A stretch of 35,698 bases of DNA from an uncultured Opitutia bacterium (GTDB lineage Bacteria; Verrucomicrobiota; Verrucomicrobiia; Opitutales; UBA953): contig CAIKWA010000151.1 in NCBI GenBank assembly GCA_903831005.1, positions 1 through 35,698 of the forward strand, given 5' to 3'. A program made the position numbers and the translations under genes. Every line of letters begins with the position of its first letter. Position 1 is the stretch's first letter. Below, in pieces: positions 1-7,569 of the stretch. The notes beneath the pieces were generated by a model. The model had not been told where the DNA came from. It saw only the letters and a program-made list of their open reading frames with translations, and searched no databases.

Positions 1-67
1 CGTAATCGAGCCGGGCCGCGGTGACCTCGGCTCGGAGAAGTTTGGTGCGCAACAGGTGTACGAGCAT
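1..67 (-). CDS. panD: Aspartate 1-decarboxylase, N-terminal part only (runs off the window start)
   Basis: Reverse complement of 1-67 reads ATG... = MLVHLLRTKLLRAEVTAARLDY, matching the conserved PanD N-terminus (M..LL+.K+.RA.VT.A.LDY). Too short and truncated to appear in the ORF track. Confidence 0.82.
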   Translation of the reverse strand, partial: MLVHLLRTKLLRAEVTAARLDY

Positions 68-133
68 GGCGCTGGGTCGTCCTTCTCAATCGGGATGGTT
101 GCCTTCGTCAAACAACTTTGCATCAATTCGTCC

Positions 134-1348
134 ATGGCCGCCAAGCATAGAGGGTTCTTTTCCTCCCTTGGAGAGGCCGTGGCCAGTTATGCCGTAGACG
201 TAGTCTACGAACGTCGCAAGGGGGGCGGAGCGACGATCCTTGGGGCCTTTCTGAAGGTGCTTTCATGGATTTTTGAGGTCTTAGTCCGCCTGCGCCTCTG
301 GCTCTATCGTAACCGACTCTTCCGTGATACGCCGCTCGGCTGTAAGGTCGTGGTCGTGGGCAATCTGACCGTCGGCGGCACCGGTAAGACACCGATTGTC
401 CTAAAGATGGCGAAAGTCCTCACCGCCCGCGGCCGCAAGGTTGCCATCCTTTCCCGCGGATACAAGGGCGCGTCTGATTCGATGCTCAAGCGTTTCTGGC
501 GTTGGATGACGCAGGGTAGTCGCCCCGATCCACTGGTGGTTTCGGACGGCAAGACAGTCTTGGTCGGACCTGATGAAGCTGGCGACGAGCCCTATATGCT
601 CGCTCAGAATCTCTGCGGCGAAGGCGTGGTCGTCATCGTCGACCGCGATCGCGTGGAGGGCGGACGTTTCGCTTTGCGGCGCTTTGGAGTGGACACAATC
701 CTACTCGACGACGGTCTGCAGTATCTTCCGTTACGAGGTCAGATTAATTTATTGCTGGTCGATAGTCGCGACCCCTTCGGCAATGGTTCGCTACTGCCTC
801 GCGGCGTCCTGCGCGAACCGATCTCCAATCTGAGCCGTGCATCTTATGTCTTCGTGACGAAGTCGGTCGGCCCGCCCGACCCGGCCCTGGTAAGCCTCAT
901 CCGTAAGCATAACGCCAAGGCGGAGATCATCGCCTGCTCGCACAGCGCCTGCGAGTTGGTCGAAGTCGACGGCCCGAAGCGCTTGCCGATGGCGGACCTC
1001 AAGGGCCGGCGGGTTGCGGCGTTCTCTGGTATCGCCACGCCGGAACGCTTTGAGGAAATCCTGATCAATCAGGGTGCCAAGATCGTCGCTAACCGCCGTT
1101 TCCTTGACCACCACGCCTTCGCGGACGAAGACCTCGACGAGGTGCTTGAGCAGGCGATGCAGGCCAAGGCCGAGATGATCGTGACTACCGAGAAGGATGC
1201 GGTCCGGTTGCAGTCGCGCTTCCGTCCCCCGATTCCCCTGATGTTCGTGCGGCTAGAGGTGGAAATCCTCGGTGATGCCGACGGCTTCAATGCCGCCGTC
1301 GAACGGATCTGCCTCGGCCCGTCTACTTCTTCTCCGTCTGTTCGTTGA
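134..1348 (+). CDS. lpxK: Tetraacyldisaccharide 4'-kinase (lipid A biosynthesis)
   Basis: VVVVGNLTVGGTGKTP Walker A and AILSRGYKG, LpxK hallmarks. The track start at 56 overlaps divergent panD, so ATG at 134 (MAAKHRG...) or 95 is more plausible. Confidence 0.93.
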   Translation: MAAKHRGFFSSLGEAVASYAVDVVYERRKGGGATILGAFLKVLSWIFEVLVRLRLWLYRNRLFRDTPLGCKVVVVGNLTVGGTGKTPIVLKMAKVLTARGRKVAILSRGYKGASDSMLKRFWRWMTQGSRPDPLVVSDGKTVLVGPDEAGDEPYMLAQNLCGEGVVVIVDRDRVEGGRFALRRFGVDTILLDDGLQYLPLRGQINLLLVDSRDPFGNGSLLPRGVLREPISNLSRASYVFVTKSVGPPDPALVSLIRKHNAKAEIIACSHSACELVEVDGPKRLPMADLKGRRVAAFSGIATPERFEEILINQGAKIVANRRFLDHHAFADEDLDEVLEQAMQAKAEMIVTTEKDAVRLQSRFRPPIPLMFVRLEVEILGDADGFNAAVERICLGPSTSSPSVR

Positions 1349-3362
1349 GTCGGGCCTGGGCGAGCTTCGCCGCAAGCTGCAGGAAGGTATCCTGGGCGCA
1401 GGGCGCAAGTCGACCCATCGGTTCACAAGCGACATAGGCCCCCTCGGGCGTGAGTGCCTTTGCGTCGCCTTGGCGGTCACGGTAAACCACGAGAATTTCT
1501 TCTTCGATACGGCGACGGACGTGCGCAGAACGGAGCGGGAAGACGCATTCAATGCGACGCTGGAAATTGCGCGGCATCCAGTCGGCGCTGCCCATCAGGA
1601 GGATCGGCTGGCCGTCGGCGTTCTCGAAGCGGAAGAGGCGGCTGTGTTCGAGGAAGCGGCCGAGGAAGCTGCGCACGCGGATGTTGTCGCTCTTGCCGGC
1701 GATGCCCGGCTTAAGGCAACAGATGCCGCGAACGACGAGTTCAATCCGGACGCCGGCCTGGGATGCCTCGTAGAGGGCACTGATGACCTCTGGGTCCACC
1801 AGGCTGTTGATCTTAGCGAAGATGGTGGCGGTCTTGCCGGCCTTCGCATTGGCGGTCTCCGCCTTGATCAGCTCCACGATGCGCCGCGCGAGGTCGAAGG
1901 GCGCGACGAGGAGGTGCTTGAACTTGGGTCCGGCGAGATTGCCGGTGAGCACGTTGAAGAGCAGGCCGACGTCAGCGGTGATCTCTTCGTTGCAAGTAAG
2001 TAGCGAGAAATCGGTATAGATGCGGGCGGTCTTGGGGTTATAGTTACCCGTGCCGAGGTGGGCGTAGCGGCGCAGGCCGTCCTTCTCCTGGCGCACGACC
2101 AGACATGCTTTGCAGTGGGTCTTGAGTCCGGCCAGTCCGTAGACGACGTGGGCACCGGCTTCCTCTAGCTGTCGGGCCCATTCGATGTTGTTGAGTTCAT
2201 CGAAGCGGGCGCGTAACTCGACGAGCGCCGTGACCTGCTTGCCGTTACGCGCGGCTTCCTTGAGGGCTTCCACCACGGGCGAATCGCCGCTCGTGCGGTA
2301 AAGCGTGAGTTTGATGGCGACGACGCTTTCGTCCTTGGCGGCCTGTCGGATGAAGTCGACTACCGGGGAGAAGGATTCGTAGGGATGGTGCAGGATGATA
2401 TCCTGCTCAGCGATGCGGTCGTAGAGTTTGGAAGGGTCAGCGCATTCGGAAGGAACAACCGAGGCGAAGCTAGGGTAGAGCAGCTCTGGGCGCTGAATCA
2501 GGTCGATTAGGCTGCCAAGGCGGAGCATGTTGACCGGGCCGGGAATGCGGAAAGCGTTATCGGAAGTAAGGTGGATTGAGCCCAGCAGCCACTGCATCTC
2601 GCCTTCGGGCACGTCGGCTTCAATCTCGAGGCGTACGGGCGCCCCTTTGCGCAGGTTGCGGATCTCCTCTTCGATAGCCTCGAGCAAGTTGCCAGCTTCT
2701 TCCTCGTCGACGTAAAGATCGCTGTTGCGGGTGATTCGGAAGGCCCAAGAGCCTTGCAGCTCGAGTCCGGGGAAAAGCCGGTGGATGAACAGCTGGATGA
2801 CGTGGCTGAGGAAGGTGAAACTCTTGCGATCGGACAGACCCAGGATGCGCGGTAGGATGCGGGGCACCGGGACGACGGCGCGACGGAGCTCGCCAGAAGC
2901 CGGGTCTCTCAGCAGGGCCAGCAGGTAGAGACCCTTGTTGGTCAGGACGGGGAAGGGGTGCGACGGATCGATGGCCAGCGGGGTAAGCGCCGGTAGGATG
3001 TCGCGATCGAACCGCGGGGAAAGTTCGGCCCGGGCGGTGTCACCGAGTTGCTCTCTCGCCAGGACTTCGATGCCTTGAGCGGAAAGCGCTGGCAGCAGTT
3101 TCTGTTTCCAGCAGCGCTGCTGGTCCTCGACCAAAGCGCGGGCGCGAGCGAGGACGTCGGCAAGGAACTCTTTGGTCGCCGGGTGGCTGGCGGACTCTTC
3201 CTGTTGCATGATTCCGGCGACGCGAATCTCGAAGAACTCGTCGAGGTTGGAGCTGACAATCGAGAGAAAGCGAACGCGCTCGAGGAGGGGGACGGAATCG
3301 TCCTCCGCGAGTTCGAGGACCCGACGATCAAAACTTAGCCAACTGAGTTCGCGATTAAACAT
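1323..3362 (-). CDS. ppk1: Polyphosphate kinase 1
   Basis: 679 aa; FNRELSWLSFDRRVLELAEDDSVPLLERVRFLSIVSSNLDEFFEIRVAG N-terminus; YAHLGTGNYNPKTARIYTDFSLLT and FLEHSRLFRFEN catalytic motifs. Confidence 0.97.
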   Translation of the reverse strand: MFNRELSWLSFDRRVLELAEDDSVPLLERVRFLSIVSSNLDEFFEIRVAGIMQQEESASHPATKEFLADVLARARALVEDQQRCWKQKLLPALSAQGIEVLAREQLGDTARAELSPRFDRDILPALTPLAIDPSHPFPVLTNKGLYLLALLRDPASGELRRAVVPVPRILPRILGLSDRKSFTFLSHVIQLFIHRLFPGLELQGSWAFRITRNSDLYVDEEEAGNLLEAIEEEIRNLRKGAPVRLEIEADVPEGEMQWLLGSIHLTSDNAFRIPGPVNMLRLGSLIDLIQRPELLYPSFASVVPSECADPSKLYDRIAEQDIILHHPYESFSPVVDFIRQAAKDESVVAIKLTLYRTSGDSPVVEALKEAARNGKQVTALVELRARFDELNNIEWARQLEEAGAHVVYGLAGLKTHCKACLVVRQEKDGLRRYAHLGTGNYNPKTARIYTDFSLLTCNEEITADVGLLFNVLTGNLAGPKFKHLLVAPFDLARRIVELIKAETANAKAGKTATIFAKINSLVDPEVISALYEASQAGVRIELVVRGICCLKPGIAGKSDNIRVRSFLGRFLEHSRLFRFENADGQPILLMGSADWMPRNFQRRIECVFPLRSAHVRRRIEEEILVVYRDRQGDAKALTPEGAYVACEPMGRLAPCAQDTFLQLAAKLAQARLNEQTEKK

Positions 3363-3467
3363 GGAGAGAAGGAAAGGAGGGGATCTGTCTGAAGGCAGAC
3401 AAAAGCCCGTTAAGCAAATACCCGGCAGAGGAGGCAGGCAAACAAATGCCCGCCCCGTTTTGTTACA

Positions 3468-4640
3468 TTATGGTGCCCAGCCGGACTCCGGCGTCCAAAA
3501 GACCTCTAATTCTTCATGATTGGTCAGCCGTAACTTAGGCATCGGCGCATGGGGGTGGCGGACGATGTCGCCCCGACCGAAGCGAGCCGCCAGTTTCTTG
3601 ACCTCATGTTTCGAGAGGCCGCGGGTCGGGACCTCGACGGACTCGATTCGACCTGCGCGTATCGTGATGAAGCGGAGCAGGCCCTTGATGATTTGTACGT
3701 CGGAGATCAGGCGGCTTAAACCGGCTGGTAGAGGCGTCAGGGGTGCGTCGGAAAAGGCCGCGAAGGAAAACCTAACCTCACGTAGGTCACGGTGAAGGTG
3801 GCGGTTGATGAATTCGGTCGAAGCGGGCGCTTCCCAGTCGCGCGTCTCATGGCTCCAGTGTTCGCCCGCGCCGAGCTGCGGATCGGGCAGTGCGTCGAGC
3901 TCGGGGGCAACGCGAGTCATGATGCCGGAGGCTGCATCATCGCTTACTTTCTGGAGTCGCTCGGCGGTGACGCGCAGCGCCGGCTCCAGGATGAGGATCA
4001 ATCCACCGGGGGCGAGTTTGGCCTTCAGCTCGCCGAACCAGCGTAGCAGGGCGGCGTGATCGAGCTGGGGCATCTCGTTCATCACGAAGCCGGCGACGAT
4101 GAGGTCGAACGGACCTTCCGGCCAGGTTTCCGGCCGGGAAGCATCTCCGATGCGCGTCTTCGTCTCGACTCCGTCTCCGAGGGTGGCTTGCGCGAAGGAT
4201 TCCATTGACGCCAAGGCGCTCGGGGACTTGTCCACGCCGTGCAAGGCGAGTTTCATGAAGCCAGCTTGGCGTAGGCGATAAGCCGCCGCCACGCCGCAAG
4301 ACCCGGGGCCGGAACCGAGGTCGAGAATCGCCGGGACTTGGCTGGAAGGTTTCCAGCCGCGGAGTCCACAGATCTGGGACAGGGCAAAAGAGGTGCGCGT
4401 GAAACTCTGGGGCAGGAAAAAGACGCCGTAGGCCGCCAGCAGGCGGGGGTCGGCGAAGTAGTCGGGGAATTTCTTGTCGGGTCGCTCGGTCGTGAAGAGG
4501 TCCGAAAGATGCGCGACGGCGGGAGTCAGGCGCTCGAGGGCTTCGTCGCCGACCTTCTCGGTGACGAGTTCAGCCTGGCTGACCCAGAAGGCTTCGGCGG
4601 CGGACGGATATGTGAGGCGGGAATCAGTTGGCGACATCAC
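3468..4640 (-). CDS. SAM-dependent methyltransferase, Rsm22-like family
   Basis: ILDLGSGPGSCGVAAAYRL (SAM motif I), DLIVAGFVMNEMPQ, PGGLILILEPAL. Layout resembles Rsm22-type small-subunit methyltransferases. Start overlaps the recR 3' end. Confidence 0.65.
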   Translation of the reverse strand: MMSPTDSRLTYPSAAEAFWVSQAELVTEKVGDEALERLTPAVAHLSDLFTTERPDKKFPDYFADPRLLAAYGVFFLPQSFTRTSFALSQICGLRGWKPSSQVPAILDLGSGPGSCGVAAAYRLRQAGFMKLALHGVDKSPSALASMESFAQATLGDGVETKTRIGDASRPETWPEGPFDLIVAGFVMNEMPQLDHAALLRWFGELKAKLAPGGLILILEPALRVTAERLQKVSDDAASGIMTRVAPELDALPDPQLGAGEHWSHETRDWEAPASTEFINRHLHRDLREVRFSFAAFSDAPLTPLPAGLSRLISDVQIIKGLLRFITIRAGRIESVEVPTRGLSKHEVKKLAARFGRGDIVRHPHAPMPKLRLTNHEELEVFWTPESGWAP

Positions 4641-5226
4641 GACGTCCCTCTAGCGCGCTGCGCAGCGTGGCCGGGTCGGCGAAGGTCAGGCCGCTACCGC
4701 TGGGTAGGCCGAAGCCGATGCGGGAGATCTTGATCGTCGAACGGACCCCGTGGATAGCCTCGCTGATGTAATGGCAAGTCGCTTCACCTTCGATATCGTT
4801 ACCTAAGGCCAAGACGACTTCTGTGATGGGTTCGTCCTTTAGTCTTTGTTCAAAACTGGCGAGATTGAGTTGCTCGGGGCCGACTCCGTTAATCGGCGAT
4901 AGTCGGCCGTGGAGGACGTGGTAAGTGCCTCGGTAAGCTGCGGAGCGCTCGATCGCCATCAGGTCGGGAACTTGTTCGACGACGCAGATCGAGGAGGGCT
5001 CACGTTTGACGTCGAGGCAGATGGGGCAGAGTTCGGCCTCGGCCAAGCTTCCGCAGCGAGCGCAGCGGCGGACCGCGGCGGCGGCGGCCTGTAATGACTC
5101 AAGCAGAGGAGCAAGCTTACCGGGCCTTTCGACTAGCAGGTGAAGGGCGATGCGTTCGGCGGACCGGTGCCCCATGCCTGGAAGCATCTTGAGGAGTTGG
5201 CGGACCTTGTCGAAGGAAGGAGTCAC
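4624..5226 (-). CDS. recR: Recombination mediator protein RecR
   Basis: LLKMLPGMGHRSAERIALHLL (HhH), C-x2-C...C-x2-C zinc finger (CARCGSLAEAELCPIC), Toprim VVEQVPDLMAIERS...Y+GTYHVLHGRLSPINGVGPEQL. GTG start. Confidence 0.97.
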   Translation of the reverse strand: MTPSFDKVRQLLKMLPGMGHRSAERIALHLLVERPGKLAPLLESLQAAAAAVRRCARCGSLAEAELCPICLDVKREPSSICVVEQVPDLMAIERSAAYRGTYHVLHGRLSPINGVGPEQLNLASFEQRLKDEPITEVVLALGNDIEGEATCHYISEAIHGVRSTIKISRIGFGLPSGSGLTFADPATLRSALEGRRDVAN

Positions 5227-5232
5227 GGGCGA

Positions 5233-5538
5233 TTACATCCCTGGCAGGGAGAAACCAGCCGTAGCCTTCGACATCGTCGCTTCATGAAGTTCGCGTGCTT
5301 TGGCCGAGGCTTCCTGTAGAGCGGCGACGAGGGCCTGTTCGACCACCGTCTTGTCCTCTTTCAGGAATTCCGGGTCAATTACCAGGGCGAGGACCAGCCC
5401 ATGGCCGTTGACCGTAATCTTGATCGCACCGCCACCATGGGAGACCTCGACTCTCTCTGCGGTGAGCTGTTGTTGGGCCTCAGCGATGCCACGCTGCATC
5501 TTTTGGGCTTGTTTGAGGAGTTTGCCTACGCCTGCCAT
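5233..5538 (-). CDS. ebfC: YbaB/EbfC family nucleoid-associated protein
   Basis: 101 aa, G.LLKQAQKMQ...A...L..E.VEVS.GGGA+K+TVNGHG; immediately upstream of recR, the usual synteny. Confidence 0.93.
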   Translation of the reverse strand: MAGVGKLLKQAQKMQRGIAEAQQQLTAERVEVSHGGGAIKITVNGHGLVLALVIDPEFLKEDKTVVEQALVAALQEASAKARELHEATMSKATAGFSLPGM

Positions 5539-5637
5539 AATGCTCTCAGGCTTCCGAGCAGGGCGGGGGAGTCAAGGTAGACCCGCCGTTTCTGCTCCCT
5601 GCTTGCCACCTTGGCGGGCGGGTTCACTTTGTTGCGT

Positions 5638-5940
5638 ATGCGGCCGCCTCGCGACCTACAGATAATTGGAGATTTCGTTGCCATCACCTGGGAAGACGGC
5701 CGCGAGCAATGTCTCCGAGCCGAACTTCTTCGTGAGCTTTCGCCGAGCGCCGAGAACATGGGTGAGGTCGACATCCTCGGCCAGCGTTGGGGTGGTGACG
5801 GCCCTCGACGATTCCCCGGGGTCATCGTCACCGGATTGAGTCGCGTCGGCAACTATGCCGTCACCTTGGAGTTCAGCGACGGACATCGTACTGGTATCTA
5901 CAGTTGGGATTACTTAAGCGCCATCGACGGCACGAAATAA
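5638..5940 (+). CDS. DUF971 domain protein
   Basis: ITWEDGREQCLRAELLRELSPSAEN...GVIVTGLSRVGNYAVTLEFSDGHRTGIYSWDYL is typical DUF971. Start assigned to ATG 5638 rather than TTG 5611. Confidence 0.88.
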   Translation: MRPPRDLQIIGDFVAITWEDGREQCLRAELLRELSPSAENMGEVDILGQRWGGDGPRRFPGVIVTGLSRVGNYAVTLEFSDGHRTGIYSWDYLSAIDGTK

Positions 5941-5985
5941 TTTTTACGGGTTGCCCTCTCTCCGATTTCGGTCACGTAAGGAGAT

Positions 5986-7521
5986 GTGAAAAAGACTTAC
6001 GTCCTGGACACCAACGTACTGATTCACGATCCCGAGTCCCTGTTTAAGTTCGATGAGCACATCGTCGCTGTGCCTGTCGAGGTCTTGTCTGAGCTCGATC
6101 GTCTCAAGACGCAACAAGGTCAGCTCGGCGCCAGCGCGCGCCGCGTTAACCGCTCGATCCGGAGTCTCTTTGAGAACCGGCCGCTTAAGGAGATTGCTGA
6201 AGGCGATCCGACGAAACCAGGTGCCCTGCACGCGAAGCTCCGTGACGGCGGCGAACTCCGCATCGTCATCAATGAGTCCTTAATCCGCGACCACTTCAAC
6301 GGTGCCAAGGCTGAGCGCGTTCGTGCGGTCTTCATGCAGGTCGACGCCCCAGACCATCGCATCATCGCTTCCGCGATCTATCTACGCGACACCTCAAAGG
6401 GTCCGGTAATCCTCGTCACCAAGGACGCCTGCATGGCGCTCAAGGCCCAAGCCCTCGGGGTGGACGTCCAGGATTATCGAAACGATCGCGTCGAGACCAG
6501 TGACGAGGGGGAATACCGCACGATCAAGGTGTCTGCCGCGGCCATGCGTGACTTCCGTGAGCTCGGCCAAGTTCAGGTGAAGGTGAAGGAAGAACCGCCC
6601 CTTATCCTGAATGAGTACGTGATGTTTACTTCTGACTCTTGGACCGAACCAGCCCGCCATGTTGGCGAAGGCGCTTTCGTGCCACTCGGACTCTATCGCG
6701 AGTTTATGTCTTCCGAAAGTGGCTCCCGCAAGGGCCTGCAGATGCCCCGCGGTATGCGGGTCATCCCGAAGAACTTCGAACAGTGGATCTTCCTCGACGC
6801 TCTCTTGAATCCGGAAATCCGACTCGTCACCTGCTTCGGTCGCGCCGGTACGGGTAAGACTTTCCTTTCCATTGCGGCCGCTCTTTCTCAGGTGCTCAGC
6901 GATTTCTCTCCTTACAAGAAGCTCTACGTTTCTCGTCCGGTGGTGCAGATCGGCAAAGACATCGGCGCGCTTCCCGGCACTAAGGAGGAAAAGCTTTCGC
7001 CTTACATTCAGCCTTACTTCGACAACCTCGAGGTACTGTTTTCCAAGAATGGAACCGCCGCCCCGACGCCGACCGCCAAGGAGGCCGTGGCTACTGATTC
7101 GCAGCGTCGACAGAAGAAGGCTCAGGCGATGAAAGCGCCGCAACCGATCTTCGGGTCGCAGTTCCAGGCCGTCAACCAGCCGCGCAAGCCCTATCAGTGG
7201 CTCATTGATTCGGGTCTGATTGAAATCGAAGCGATGACCTTCATTCGCGGTCGCTCCATTGGTCATGCCTTCATGATCGTCGACGAGGCTCAGAATATGA
7301 CCCCGCACGAAGCGAAGACGGTCATCACGCGCATCGGCGAAGGCTCCAAGGTCGTCCTGATTGGCGACTTGGATCAGGTCGACACCCCTTACCTCGACGG
7401 CAAGTCCAACGGCCTCATCCACACCCATGAGCGCATGAAAGGCCACGCCATCATCGCCAACGTGAGACTGATCAGTGGCGTCCGTAGCGCTCTGTCCGAA
7501 CTTGCCGCCCAGCTGATGTGA
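5986..7521 (+). CDS. PIN domain-PhoH ATPase fusion (PhoH2/YlaK type)
   Basis: N-terminal PIN: KKTYVLDTNVLIHDP; C-terminal PhoH: RLVTCFGRAGTGKTFLSIAAAL Walker A, AFMIVDEAQNMTPHEAKTVITRIGEGSKVVLIGDLDQVD. GTG start. Confidence 0.94.
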   Translation: MKKTYVLDTNVLIHDPESLFKFDEHIVAVPVEVLSELDRLKTQQGQLGASARRVNRSIRSLFENRPLKEIAEGDPTKPGALHAKLRDGGELRIVINESLIRDHFNGAKAERVRAVFMQVDAPDHRIIASAIYLRDTSKGPVILVTKDACMALKAQALGVDVQDYRNDRVETSDEGEYRTIKVSAAAMRDFRELGQVQVKVKEEPPLILNEYVMFTSDSWTEPARHVGEGAFVPLGLYREFMSSESGSRKGLQMPRGMRVIPKNFEQWIFLDALLNPEIRLVTCFGRAGTGKTFLSIAAALSQVLSDFSPYKKLYVSRPVVQIGKDIGALPGTKEEKLSPYIQPYFDNLEVLFSKNGTAAPTPTAKEAVATDSQRRQKKAQAMKAPQPIFGSQFQAVNQPRKPYQWLIDSGLIEIEAMTFIRGRSIGHAFMIVDEAQNMTPHEAKTVITRIGEGSKVVLIGDLDQVDTPYLDGKSNGLIHTHERMKGHAIIANVRLISGVRSALSELAAQLM

Positions 7522-7569
7522 GCAACTTCCCGCCCCGCTGGGGTGGGGGAGGGTAGTCCGTTCTTGCGC

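Noticed and set aside
1272-2003. 243-aa plus-strand ORF overlapping ppk1
   Set aside because: Antisense to conserved ppk1 sequence, no family resemblance.
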